This document shows, in pieces, positions 1 through 8,347 of a DNA stretch of 64,000 nucleotides. The notes under the pieces were generated by a model, which saw only the letters and a program-made list of their open reading frames with translations, did no database searches and was not told where the DNA came from. A program made the translations under genes and the position numbers. Origin of the DNA: Arcobacter cloacae. GTDB taxonomy: Bacteria > Campylobacterota > Campylobacteria > Campylobacterales > Arcobacteraceae. The stretch spans positions 1,302,001 to 1,366,000 of the forward strand of contig NZ_CP053833.1 in NCBI RefSeq assembly GCF_013201935.1. The letters run 5' to 3'. Numbering within the stretch: position 1 is the first letter of the stretch; each line of letters opens with the position of its first letter.

Positions 1-813
1 CTCCTTTTTTGTATAAATTTATCAGGTGAAGAAAGAGTAGTTACTCTTTCTCCTTCTGTAAATGAGATTGTATTTGCTTTAGGTGTTGGAAATAGTGTAG
101 TTGCAAATACTAAACATTGTGATTTTCCAATAGAATCAAAAGATGTTCCAAAACTTGGTGGATATAACAATATTTCATTAGAAAAAGTCTTAAGTGTTAA
201 ACCTACTGTTGTTATAGGTCAAGATTATGATGAAAAATTAAATTCAAATCTAAAAGCTTTAGGAATAGAGACTTTGATTTATAAAACAAATACAATTTCA
301 TTGATTAAAAATACTATTTTTGAATTGGGAACTTTTTTCAAAAAAGAGGAAAATGCAAATATACTTATTTCAAATATAGACAATGCTTTGGCTTCTTTGG
401 ATAATATAGTAAAAAATAAAAGAATTTTGATAGTAATAAGCCCTAAAAAGTCATTGTCAAATGATATTTATGTAACTGGGAATTTTTTATATTTTGAAGA
501 TATTATAAAAGCAAGTGGAAATCAAAACGCATATTTTTCTACTTCGCAAGCACAACCTGTTGTAAATACAGAAAAAATTATAAATATGAATCCAGATATA
601 ATAGTTTTATTAGCACCATTTTTAGAAGCAAATATAAAAGAGCAAGAAAAAATTATAAACTCATGGAAAGAGTTACCTATAAATGCAAGTAAAGATGACA
701 ATATTTATGCAATTGACAAAGAATACGCAGGAATTCCAAGCCATAGAGTAGAGTTATTTATAAATGATTTTAGAAAGATATTAGAAAATGTTAGAGATAA
801 AAGATTACAATAG
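1..813 (+). CDS. ABC transporter substrate-binding protein, BtuF/FecB type (5' partial)
   Basis: The reading frame is open from base 1, so the start and signal peptide lie outside the window. The first residues include TLSPSVNEIVFALG, the opening motif of periplasmic helical-backbone binding proteins for cobalamin, haem or ferric siderophores. Further on are the typical KLGGYNNISLEKVLSVKPTVVIG segment positions and a C-terminal lobe with a NPDIIVLLAP-like strand. It should capture the ligand in the periplasm and deliver it to the permease encoded downstream. The 3' end overlaps the ATPase gene by 26 bp, so the three genes form one operon. The substrate cannot be read from the sequence: vitamin B12, haem or an iron chelate are all possible. 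Confidence 0.88.
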   Translation, partial: LLFCINLSGEERVVTLSPSVNEIVFALGVGNSVVANTKHCDFPIESKDVPKLGGYNNISLEKVLSVKPTVVIGQDYDEKLNSNLKALGIETLIYKTNTISLIKNTIFELGTFFKKEENANILISNIDNALASLDNIVKNKRILIVISPKKSLSNDIYVTGNFLYFEDIIKASGNQNAYFSTSQAQPVVNTEKIINMNPDIIVLLAPFLEANIKEQEKIINSWKELPINASKDDNIYAIDKEYAGIPSHRVELFINDFRKILENVRDKRLQ

Positions 814-1486
814 TTCAATTTTACATGAAATCTCATTTCATGTAAAGCAGAATGAAAACCTTATAATTTTAGGTGAAAATGGAGCAGGGAAATCTACCCT
901 TGCAAAAGTTTTATCAAACCTTATTTCAAATGAAAAAGTTAAATTATTTGGTGAAAATATCTCTAAAATTAGTGATTTTAAAAGAGCAAAACTTATAAAT
1001 TATATTCCTCCTAAACTCTCTATTTTTGATGAATATGTAACTTTAAGAGAGTTTTTAGAACTATCATTTATAAGTAGTGTAGATAATCAAAAAGTAGATG
1101 AAATCATAAAATTATTAAATCTAAAAAAATTAGAAGATAAATATTGTAAATCTTTTAGTTCTGGTGAAAAACAACTTTTACTTCTTGCAAGTGCGATTAT
1201 ACATGATGCCAAAATTACTATTTTTGATGAATTAACAGCAAATTTGGATATTAGTAGATTAAAAGAGGTTTATGATATTTTTAATTCTGATTTACTTCAA
1301 CAAAAAATTATTATTACTCATAACCTTGATTTAGCGTATGCTTTAAAATATAAAGTTCTATTTTTAAATGATGGAATTATTGAGTTTTTTGGAGAACATG
1401 AAGAGTTTTTTTCAAATGAAAATTTAAAGAGATTTTATAATAATACAATCATAAAACTAGATAAGCATTTGGTAGTTAATTTATGA
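788..1486 (+). CDS. ABC transporter ATP-binding protein, BtuD/FecE type
   Basis: This is a 232-residue cytoplasmic ATPase subunit of the importer begun by the preceding gene. Visible motifs are Walker A GENGAGKS near residue 30, the signature SFSSGEKQ around residue 125, Walker B ITIFDE followed by the D-loop region, and the switch histidine in IITHNLD. The size is slightly short for the family (about 250). Its start lies inside the end of the binding-protein gene and its stop overlaps the permease start, which suggests translational coupling. It powers uptake of cobalamin, haem or siderophore iron; the ligand is undetermined. Confidence 0.9.
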   Translation: MLEIKDYNSSILHEISFHVKQNENLIILGENGAGKSTLAKVLSNLISNEKVKLFGENISKISDFKRAKLINYIPPKLSIFDEYVTLREFLELSFISSVDNQKVDEIIKLLNLKKLEDKYCKSFSSGEKQLLLLASAIIHDAKITIFDELTANLDISRLKEVYDIFNSDLLQQKIIITHNLDLAYALKYKVLFLNDGIIEFFGEHEEFFSNENLKRFYNNTIIKLDKHLVVNL

Positions 1487-2442
1487 AAATAGTTTTATAT
1501 ATATTTAGTTTTATAATCATTTGTTTAGCTCCTTTTTTAGGAGAAATATCTCTAACTTTTAAAGATATTTTTGATTCAAGTTCAACAACACATACAATTT
1601 TTTGGGATTTAAGAGTTTCAAGGGTTGTTTTGGCATTTTTTGTTGGTGGAATATTAGCCTTAGGTGGTTTGATTTTTCAAATTATTTTTAAAAATGAACT
1701 AATAACTCCATATACTTTAGGAATTGCAAGTGGAACTACGCTTTTTACAGCTATTTCAATCGTATTTTTCCCAGCACTTTATTTGAGTATCTCTTCTGTT
1801 TTTGGCTCGATTATTACCATATTGATTCTATATTTTATTTCAAAACAGATAAATAAAAGCTCTATTTCAGTATCTACTAACTCTATTTTATTAATTGGAA
1901 TTGCTTTATCATATTTTTATAGTTCAGCTTTAATGTTGGTTTTTTATATGAGTAATTTACAAGAAAACTATTCAATTGTTAGATTTACCCTTGGAAGTTT
2001 AGACACAGTTGGTTTTACAAGTGGATTAGTTGTTATGCTTGTAAGTTTTGTTTTTTACTTAACTATACATTTAAATAAAGAGAAAATAAAACTTCTTTTG
2101 ATTTGTAATGATACAGCATTTTTAAAAGGATTAAATGTTCATAAGATAAATATTTTATTGTTAGTTGTTGTATCTTTAAGTGTTGGAATTTGTATTAGTT
2201 TTGTAGGACCAATTGGCTTTATAGGACTTGTAATTCCTCATATTATAAAACTTATTTATAAAAAAAGTGCAGATAAGCTATTTTTCCCTGTCTTTTTCTT
2301 TGGTGGGATATTTTTAGTATTTTCAGATTTAATCTCAAGAAATTTAAATACAGATTCAACTTTGCCAATTGGAGTGGTAACAGCTTTTATTGGAGCGCCG
2401 TTTTTTGTTTATTTATTGATTAGAAGAAGTAAAAAAGTATAA
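1483..2442 (+). CDS. FecCD-family ABC transporter permease
   Basis: A 319-residue, very hydrophobic inner-membrane protein with about nine or ten predicted helices. FecCD/BtuC features are visible: DLRVSRVVLAFFVGG early on, GGLIFQIIFKNELITPYTLGI after the second helix, and FVGPIGFIGLVIPHI in the C-terminal half, which is the loop that contacts the ATPase. It forms the transmembrane channel of the importer. The ATG overlaps the ATPase stop by four bases (ATGA). The gene ends in a shared bidirectional hairpin facing sixA. Confidence 0.92.
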   Translation: MKIVLYIFSFIIICLAPFLGEISLTFKDIFDSSSTTHTIFWDLRVSRVVLAFFVGGILALGGLIFQIIFKNELITPYTLGIASGTTLFTAISIVFFPALYLSISSVFGSIITILILYFISKQINKSSISVSTNSILLIGIALSYFYSSALMLVFYMSNLQENYSIVRFTLGSLDTVGFTSGLVVMLVSFVFYLTIHLNKEKIKLLLICNDTAFLKGLNVHKINILLLVVVSLSVGICISFVGPIGFIGLVIPHIIKLIYKKSADKLFFPVFFFGGIFLVFSDLISRNLNTDSTLPIGVVTAFIGAPFFVYLLIRRSKKV

Positions 2443-2458
2443 ATTATTTATACTTTTT
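2432..2458. terminator. Bidirectional terminator between permease and sixA
   Basis: A perfect 12-bp inverted repeat (2432-2443 and 2447-2458) with a 3-base loop has A-runs on its outer left and T-runs on its outer right. It covers the stop codons of both converging genes and reads as an intrinsic terminator in either direction. Confidence 0.75.
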
Positions 2459-2935
2459 AGGATATTCAAAACTGATTAGTTTTGAGTTCTTTTTTGATAT
2501 TTCATTCCAAGAGTTTGTATTAAAATCTATTTCTACTATTGCACAAGTTGGAATATTTTCAAAATACTCTTCGCATAAAAAATTCGTTAAATCACAAAGA
2601 CCAGGATTATGACCTATTAAAATTATAGTTTTGTATCTATCATCAATTTTTTGTAAAACCTCTAAAAGATTTTCGTAAGGTGCTTCATAAATAGCTTTTT
2701 CAAAAATTATTTCATTTTTAAAATTTAATTCTTTTATAAAAAACTCACTTGTTAGTTTTGTTCTAATAGAAGGCGAACATATAAGCAAATCAGCTTTTAT
2801 CTCTTTTTTCTTTAGAAGTTTTGCCATAAAAGGAGCATCTTTTAAACCTCTTTTATTTAAAGGTCTTAAAAAATCTTCTAAAGTTAAATCCTCCCAAGAA
2901 GATTTCGCATGTCTAATCAAAAGAAGTTTTTTCAT
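2444..2935 (-). CDS. sixA: SixA-type phosphohistidine phosphatase
   Basis: A 163-residue member of the histidine phosphatase (phosphoglycerate mutase-like) superfamily. The N-terminus LLIRHAKSSW carries the catalytic RH motif, and IGHNPGLCDL holds the second catalytic histidine. SixA enzymes remove phosphate from histidine on phosphorelay or PTS proteins; the target here is not known. A strong ribosome-binding site (GGAGGA) is built into the last codons of the upstream acpH gene, one base away, so the two are co-transcribed and probably co-translated. Confidence 0.85.
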   Translation of the reverse strand: MKKLLLIRHAKSSWEDLTLEDFLRPLNKRGLKDAPFMAKLLKKKEIKADLLICSPSIRTKLTSEFFIKELNFKNEIIFEKAIYEAPYENLLEVLQKIDDRYKTIILIGHNPGLCDLTNFLCEEYFENIPTCAIVEIDFNTNSWNEISKKNSKLISFEYPKKYK

Positions 2936-2936
2936 T

Positions 2937-3551
2937 TTATATCCTCCAATGTTTTAATTTTTCTTCATTTAAATCTTTTTTTACAGTTTTACAAAGTTCT
3001 GGGAAAAACTCTAAAAAATCTTTTTCCAAATAGTTTATATTATCAACAACAGCATTTGAGTAACCACTTGCTGTTTCTCTTTGTAAAAGTCTTGTTGATA
3101 ATCTTGCATCCATCCTAGAAAAAGAGCTTTTTAGTTGATTTATAGTGTGATATTTATTTAATAAATCCCTTTGTATCATATTTGCAATTTGTAAATTTGC
3201 ATTAGAAGGTAAAAAAAGAGTTCTTTGATATGCTTTTTCATAAAAAGTATTTGAAAATATTTTTAGAGGAATATTACAATACTTATCCCAATTTTTAGTA
3301 AGCAAATAATCATAAGTTAAATCAATAATAACAGGCTTTAACAAACCCTTTTCTCTTAATCTTTTTTTACTAACACAGATTATTTCATGGCTATCTGTAA
3401 AAGAATCTATTAGCTTATGGGTTTGCATTCCTTTTTTTATATCTTCACTTGCATCTTCCCAAACTCTGCCTTTTAACGGGTCTGCTAGAAAATTGCCTAT
3501 TTGAAAATCAACATTTAACTCTGACAAAAATATATGTGCTAACCAATTCAA
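2937..3551 (-). CDS. acpH: Acyl carrier protein phosphodiesterase (AcpH, DUF479)
   Basis: A 204-residue protein beginning MNWLAHIFLS, with GNFLADPLKGR and a THKLIDSFTDSH stretch, the metal-binding histidine/aspartate pattern of the ACP phosphodiesterase family. It would hydrolyse the 4'-phosphopantetheine group from holo-ACP. The start is a TTG with AAAAAGG a few bases upstream; there is no better ATG. It is followed directly by sixA. The C-terminal third is weakly conserved, so assignment rests on the N-terminal motifs. Confidence 0.82.
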   Translation of the reverse strand: MNWLAHIFLSELNVDFQIGNFLADPLKGRVWEDASEDIKKGMQTHKLIDSFTDSHEIICVSKKRLREKGLLKPVIIDLTYDYLLTKNWDKYCNIPLKIFSNTFYEKAYQRTLFLPSNANLQIANMIQRDLLNKYHTINQLKSSFSRMDARLSTRLLQRETASGYSNAVVDNINYLEKDFLEFFPELCKTVKKDLNEEKLKHWRI

Positions 3552-3659
3552 TATTTACCTTTTTAATTTTTTATATTTTATTATAATTTTTACTTATAAA
3601 AAATAAAACAAACTTTAAATTTTATAAGTTATAATTATAAATATATTTAGAAAAACATT

Positions 3660-3875
3660 TTATTTTACCCTTGGATTTAGTTTGGCTTTTAGTTTTTTAG
3701 GTAGATGAGCAAAGACCATTGTACTATTTTTGATAAATTTATCTTTTTCAAAAATTGCAATATCTAAACTCATAGTATTTGTTTTGAAATTTAGTAGTTT
3801 TATTGTTTGATTTCTCTCTTCAAAAGTGAGATTTTCTTCTTTTAAATCAATTACTAATTTTTTATTTTTAGCCAA
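3660..3875 (-). CDS. Hypothetical protein, about 71 aa
   Basis: A small basic protein with no recognised domain. It is rich in lysine, with a conserved-looking end LPKKLKAKLNPRVK. An ATG at 3881 sits immediately against the AAAGG motif, too close for use, whereas a TTG two codons later (giving MAKNKKLVIDL) has proper spacing, so I place the start at 3875. It is divergent from the TehA-like transporter gene, with about 50 bases between. Coding potential looks real from the ribosome-binding site and amino-acid composition, but the function is unknown. Confidence 0.6.
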   Translation of the reverse strand: MAKNKKLVIDLKEENLTFEERNQTIKLLNFKTNTMSLDIAIFEKDKFIKNSTMVFAHLPKKLKAKLNPRVK

Positions 3876-3929
3876 AATCATCCTTTAGTTTTTTCTAATT
3901 ATAATAAATTATTCTTAATAGGATTTATA

Positions 3930-4907
3930 ATGCAAGAACAAGAGAGTATAAAAGCAATTCCTTCAAATAGATTGCAATTTTTCCCTATCATGATGTTTGC
4001 TACAATCATGGGTTTAGGTGGTTTAACTTTGGTTTATGAAAGAATGAGTTCAGTTTTTTCTTTTCCAATATTTATTTCTTCAATAATGATAGCAATTTCT
4101 ACATTTTTATTTTTTGTAGTTCTGTTTTTTTATATTTTAAAACTTATAAAATATAAAGAGGAGGTGAAAAAAGAGTTTTCTCATCCAGTAAGGGTTAATT
4201 TTTTTGCAGCTTCTTCTATTTCAATGTTAATTTTATCTATTGATTTTAGAATTTTTAATATGCAAATAGCTGAAATATTTTTTCTTTTTGGAGCAGTTTT
4301 CCATATCTTTTTTACTTTTTATACAATAAAATTTTGGATAAACAATAACCTTGAAATGCAGCATTCAAATCCTGCGTGGTTTATTCCAATCGTTGGAAAT
4401 TTAATAGTTCCAATAGCAGGTGTTGGTTTTGTTGCAAATGAGATTTTATATTTTTATTTTTCAATTGGTATCTTTTTTTGGATTATTCTATTTGCGATTA
4501 TTTTAAATAGAATTATCTTTCATAATCAATTTGCTCCTAAATTTATGCCAACACTATTTATACTAATAGCTCCACCTGCTATTGGTTTTATTTCATATAT
4601 TAAATTGACTGAGAGTTTGGATTTTTTTGCACAAATACTATTTAATTTAGGGTTGTTTTTTACAGTTTTAGTTTTTGTTATGTATAAAAACTTTTTAAAA
4701 ATCAAATTTTTCATCTCATGGTGGGCGTTTACTTTTCCTATGGCTGCTGTTAGTTTAAGTTCTATTTTGATGTATGAATTGACTAATTATTGGATATATG
4801 AATTATTTGCTTATGTTTTATCAACTATTACAACTATTATTGTTTTATTGGTTGCTATTCAAACTATAAAACACATGAGAAAAAAAGAAATCTGCATTAT
4901 GGAATAG
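3930..4907 (+). CDS. TehA/SLAC1-family (TDT) membrane transporter
   Basis: A 325-residue inner-membrane protein with about ten hydrophobic helices. The start NRLQFFPIMMFATIMGLGGL and the central HSNPAWFIPIVGNLIVPIAG are characteristic of the tellurite-resistance/dicarboxylate transporter family, which includes the SLAC1 anion channels. It probably passes anions; whether it gives tellurite resistance cannot be told. The ATG has AGGATTT upstream. It stands alone between divergent and same-strand neighbours. Confidence 0.8.
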   Translation: MQEQESIKAIPSNRLQFFPIMMFATIMGLGGLTLVYERMSSVFSFPIFISSIMIAISTFLFFVVLFFYILKLIKYKEEVKKEFSHPVRVNFFAASSISMLILSIDFRIFNMQIAEIFFLFGAVFHIFFTFYTIKFWINNNLEMQHSNPAWFIPIVGNLIVPIAGVGFVANEILYFYFSIGIFFWIILFAIILNRIIFHNQFAPKFMPTLFILIAPPAIGFISYIKLTESLDFFAQILFNLGLFFTVLVFVMYKNFLKIKFFISWWAFTFPMAAVSLSSILMYELTNYWIYELFAYVLSTITTIIVLLVAIQTIKHMRKKEICIME

Positions 4908-4977
4908 GGCTTTTTAACCTAGATATTTTTTTTAAGTAGTTATAATAAATTCTATTAAAAATATGAAGGATTTATTT

Positions 4978-5997
4978 ATGGATTTTAGATATATAGGAAA
5001 AAGTGGTTTAAGAGTCTCTTCTATTTGTCTTGGAACTATGACTTTTGGTTCAAGCACTACAAAAGAAGAGGCTTTTAAAATTATGGATAAAGCTTATGAA
5101 AATGGAATAAATTTTTTTGATACAGCAGAACTTTATCCAGTTCCTCCAAAAGCAAATACTACAGGAATAACTGAACAAATTGTTGGGGAATGGCTTAAAA
5201 CAAAACCAAGAGATTCTATAATCCTTGCAACAAAGGTTGCAGGTGCTGCTTCTGGATGGTTTGTTCCACCAATTAGACATGGTCTTACTGCAATTGACTC
5301 TTTTCATATAAAAAGAGCAGTTGAAGGAAGTTTAAAAAAACTTCAAACTGATTATATCGACCTTTATCAAATGCATTGGCCAGATACCATTGTACCTATT
5401 GAAGAGAGTTTAAAAGCTTTTGATGAGTTAGTAAAGGAAGGAAAGGTTAGATATATTGGAACTTCAAATGATAGTGCTTATGGTTTAACAAAAGCAAATG
5501 AGATTTCAAAATATAAAAATCTTGCTAGATTTGAATCTATTCAAAATAATTTCTCACTTTTAAATCCAAGATTTCATGATGAATTAGCAAATGTTTGTAG
5601 ACGTGAAAATATTTCACTTCTTCCATATTCTCCAATAGCAGGAGGAGTTTTAAGTGGGAAATATAATGGTGGTTTTTATCCAACAGATGCAAGATTTACA
5701 GCTTACAAAAATAACCAAAGTAAAAGAGTTCAAGCTATGGCTAATAGATTTGTAAATGATAAAACTATAAATGCAACGGCAAAATATATGCAACTCGCAA
5801 ATGAATATGGGATTTCTAGTGTTACTTTAGCGGTTGCATACTCAAAACACTTCGATTTTGTAGCTTCTACAATTATTGGAGCAAGGATTTTAAATCAACT
5901 AGATGACTCTTTAAAAGCCTTTGATTTTAAAATAGATGATGAGCTTTTATCAAAAATAGAAGAGATTCAAAAAGAGATTTTTTACCCTATGGGTTAA
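4978..5997 (+). CDS. Aldo/keto reductase
   Basis: A 339-residue NADPH-dependent oxidoreductase of the aldo/keto reductase superfamily, Tas/YajO-like. It starts MDFRYIGKSGLRVSSICLG, has FDTAELYP with the catalytic Asp and Tyr, then a conserved Lys in LATKVAG, YQMHWPD with the His, and a C-terminal STIIGAR cofactor loop. An in-frame ATG lies at 4963, but AAGGA at 4966-4970 is inside that extension and seven bases before the ATG at 4978, so the latter is chosen. Substrate unknown. The gene ends in a hairpin shared with aroE. Confidence 0.88.
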   Translation: MDFRYIGKSGLRVSSICLGTMTFGSSTTKEEAFKIMDKAYENGINFFDTAELYPVPPKANTTGITEQIVGEWLKTKPRDSIILATKVAGAASGWFVPPIRHGLTAIDSFHIKRAVEGSLKKLQTDYIDLYQMHWPDTIVPIEESLKAFDELVKEGKVRYIGTSNDSAYGLTKANEISKYKNLARFESIQNNFSLLNPRFHDELANVCRRENISLLPYSPIAGGVLSGKYNGGFYPTDARFTAYKNNQSKRVQAMANRFVNDKTINATAKYMQLANEYGISSVTLAVAYSKHFDFVASTIIGARILNQLDDSLKAFDFKIDDELLSKIEEIQKEIFYPMG

Positions 5998-6001
5998 AGT
6001 A

Positions 6002-6031
6002 TTAAAAGAAGAGTATTTATTCTTCTTTTAA
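6002..6031. terminator. Bidirectional hairpin between aldo/keto reductase and aroE
   Basis: An 11-bp inverted repeat (6002-6012 and 6021-6031, loop of 8) lies between two converging genes and covers the end of aroE. The plus strand ends in CTTCTTTTA and the minus strand in a similar T-rich arm, so it can act in both directions. Confidence 0.6.
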
Positions 6032-6811
6032 ACCTTTTCTCATAGCTTCAATTAAACTTTCATCAGCTTTTGAGTTTGTAAAATACTCAAATGCCAAAAC
6101 GCCTTGAAAAAGTAACATATCCTCACCATCTTTTATTTCACAGTTATTTTCACGGGCAAGTGCTAAAAACGGTGTAATTTTCCCATAAATACAATCAAAA
6201 GCAAAAGAAGCATTTTTTAATATATTTTCAAGTATCTCTTTTGGGCAAGGAAGATATTCATCTTTTAATCCAGCACTTGTTGAATTTACTACTAAATCAT
6301 AAATTTCAGGTTTGAAATTTTCCCAAGAAAAATAATTTATTTCATTTTCTTTAAAAAAATCTAGTTTATTTTCACTTCTATTTAATACAGTTACATTTAT
6401 ATCTTTTGATTTTAAAGCCAAAGCAATTGCTTTTGCAGTTCCACCAGCACCAAGTAAAAGTACATTTTTAACTTCTCCAAAACTCTCTATTGCTTTTAAA
6501 AATCCTGGTGCATCAGTATTATAAGCTATTACTTTTCCATCTTCTAAAATATATGTATTTACAGCTTTTATCTCTTTTGCTAAACCTCTGATTTCATCAG
6601 CATTTTCATAAGCAAACTCTTTATGAGGAACTGTAATATTAGCACCTTTATAATTGTTTTTTAGAAAAACTTCTTTTATCTCATTTCCATTTTCTAAATG
6701 ATGTTTTTCATAAATTCCATCATAATTTATATGTTTTAATCCTGCATTTTGCATCTGTGGTGATTTTGAGTGGGCTACTGGATTTCCGAATATTGCAAAT
6801 TTTTGTGACAT
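6017..6811 (-). CDS. aroE: Shikimate dehydrogenase
   Basis: A 264-residue enzyme that reduces 3-dehydroshikimate to shikimate with NADPH in the chorismate pathway. It opens with FAIFGNPVAHSKSPQMQN, has ANITVPHKE with the catalytic lysine, the NADP loop LLLGAGGTAKAIALAL around residue 120, a NRSENK motif that prefers NADPH, and NTDAPGF. Length matches AroE. AAAGG precedes the ATG, and the gene starts three bases after the methyltransferase stop, forming a two-gene operon. Confidence 0.95.
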   Translation of the reverse strand: MSQKFAIFGNPVAHSKSPQMQNAGLKHINYDGIYEKHHLENGNEIKEVFLKNNYKGANITVPHKEFAYENADEIRGLAKEIKAVNTYILEDGKVIAYNTDAPGFLKAIESFGEVKNVLLLGAGGTAKAIALALKSKDINVTVLNRSENKLDFFKENEINYFSWENFKPEIYDLVVNSTSAGLKDEYLPCPKEILENILKNASFAFDCIYGKITPFLALARENNCEIKDGEDMLLFQGVLAFEYFTNSKADESLIEAMRKGLKEE

Positions 6812-6814
6812 TTT

Positions 6815-7429
6815 TTACCTTTGTTTTTGAGCTATTAAGTTGAAAATAGGAAAGCTTCTTTCTTCTCTAAAATCAGTATAAACTATTTTATAATCTATTA
6901 TTTTAAAACCTTTTTCTTTTAATTGTTCTATCAAATTCTCTTTTTCAAAACCAAAATGAAAAACCCCATCATTATTATGTTTTTTATGGAAAGTTCCATC
7001 CTCTTTATCCAAATCATTTATGCATAAAAAACCACTATTTTTCAAAGATTCGTAAGCCTTATTTATAAACATTTTTGTATCTTCTATATGATGTAAAGTC
7101 ATACTAATAGTTATTAAATCAAATTCATTTATAGGTAAATTCTCTTCATTTATATTGTGTTTTATAGATTTAATATTTGAAAAGTTCAATTGAGAAACTT
7201 TTTTATTAAACTCTTCAACCATTCCTTTAGAGTTATCCATTCCTACTACTTCATTTGTTTCATTACTTAAAGCAAAAGCAACAAGTCCCGTTCCACATCC
7301 ATAATCAAGAATTTTTGAATCTTTTTTTAACTCTATAATCTTATTTATATTATCAACACAAGCTTTTGCTATATTTAAACTAGAAGGTTTTGTATCCCAA
7401 TGTTTAGCAGCTTCATCAAATCTATTCAT
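6815..7429 (-). CDS. Class I SAM-dependent methyltransferase
   Basis: A 204-residue cytoplasmic methyltransferase. Motif I ILDYGCGTGLVAFAL binds S-adenosylmethionine; an acidic VVGMDNSKGM strand, ITISMTLHHIED and LCINDLDKED follow in the usual order. The longer reading frame would begin at 7453, but a TAAGGA motif lies six bases before the ATG at 7429 (MNRFDEAAKHWD), so that start is preferred. Family resembles UbiE/Methyltransf_11 types; the substrate is not evident. It heads a two-gene unit with aroE and is divergent from pgeF. Confidence 0.82.
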   Translation of the reverse strand: MNRFDEAAKHWDTKPSSLNIAKACVDNINKIIELKKDSKILDYGCGTGLVAFALSNETNEVVGMDNSKGMVEEFNKKVSQLNFSNIKSIKHNINEENLPINEFDLITISMTLHHIEDTKMFINKAYESLKNSGFLCINDLDKEDGTFHKKHNNDGVFHFGFEKENLIEQLKEKGFKIIDYKIVYTDFREERSFPIFNLIAQKQR

Positions 7430-7497
7430 ATATATCCTTAAACAATAAATCATTAATATTTCGCTAAATTATATCAAAACCTAATAAAGATGAAATT

Positions 7498-8175
7498 ATG
7501 AATCAAATTAAATATTACTTTACAAACATAGAAGATGGAAATTTAGCATATCATGTAAATGATATAAAAGAAAATGTAGATAAAAATAGAGAAGCTGTAG
7601 CTTTAAAAGTAGGATATGACAATAAAGATTTAGTTTATATGAATCAAGTTCATGGAAATAATGTTGAAATTGTAGATGAAAATAGTTCAAAACTTATAGA
7701 TAATTGTGATGGAATAATTACAAAATCAAAAAATCTACCTTTGATGGTGATGGTTGCTGATTGTATTCCAATTCTATTTTTTGATGAGATACAAGGTGTA
7801 ATAGCAGCTGTTCATGCAGGAAGAAATTCAACTTTTTTAAAAATAGCACAAATTACAGCAAATAAAATGATAAACGAATTTGCTTGTGATAAAAATAATA
7901 TAAAAGTAATTATGGGACCATCTATTCAAAAATGTTGTTATGAAGTAAATGATGAATTAGCTCAAATTGTAAAAACTTCATTTGGTGAAAATTTTTGTAA
8001 AGAAAATTATATAGATTTACAAGGAATAAATATAAAACTTTTAGAAGAAGTTGGAATTAAACATATAAGTGTTTCAAATATTTGTACAAAATGTTCAAAT
8101 GAGCCATTTTTTTCTTTTAGAAAAAATCCTAAAACAGGACGCTTTGCAGGAATTATAATTTTATCTAATAATTAA
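7498..8175 (+). CDS. pgeF: Polyphenol oxidase / peptidoglycan editing factor family protein
   Basis: A 225-residue protein of the YfiH/LACC1 family (purine nucleoside phosphorylase-like or peptidoglycan editing factor). Conserved blocks are VYMNQVHGN, VADCIPILF, AAVHAGR and GPSIQKCCYEV, which supply histidine and cysteine metal ligands, and a C-terminal SFRKNPKTGRFAGII. Other members have HAGWRG where this has HAGRNS. The start has little choice: the nearby upstream ATG runs into a stop. It is divergent from the methyltransferase gene. Its exact cellular reaction is debated in the family. Confidence 0.85.
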   Translation: MNQIKYYFTNIEDGNLAYHVNDIKENVDKNREAVALKVGYDNKDLVYMNQVHGNNVEIVDENSSKLIDNCDGIITKSKNLPLMVMVADCIPILFFDEIQGVIAAVHAGRNSTFLKIAQITANKMINEFACDKNNIKVIMGPSIQKCCYEVNDELAQIVKTSFGENFCKENYIDLQGINIKLLEEVGIKHISVSNICTKCSNEPFFSFRKNPKTGRFAGIIILSNN

Positions 8176-8216
8176 AGCTTAAAATATAATAATAAATTAT
8201 ACTTAGTTTAAAAAAC

Positions 8217-8238
8217 TTACATAACTTTTACATAACTT
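8217..8238 (+). promoter_or_regulatory. Tandem exact 11-bp repeat upstream of the malic enzyme gene
   Basis: The sequence TTACATAACTT occurs twice back to back (8217-8227 and 8228-8238), 110 bases before the malic enzyme start. An 11-bp direct repeat is the spacing used by dimers of OmpR/PhoB-type response regulators, so this may be an operator. A looser A/T-rich inverted repeat (AAACTTAAAT ... ATTTAAGTTT) follows it. The regulator is unknown. Confidence 0.45.
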
Positions 8239-8347
8239 GCTTTTTAAAAACTTAAATGAAAAAAAAATCTAAAATTCTTTTTATTTAAGTTTCTTTTGGT
8301 TACTATTTTTTGATTTCATTAGGAAATAGAAATAAAAAAGGATTAGA

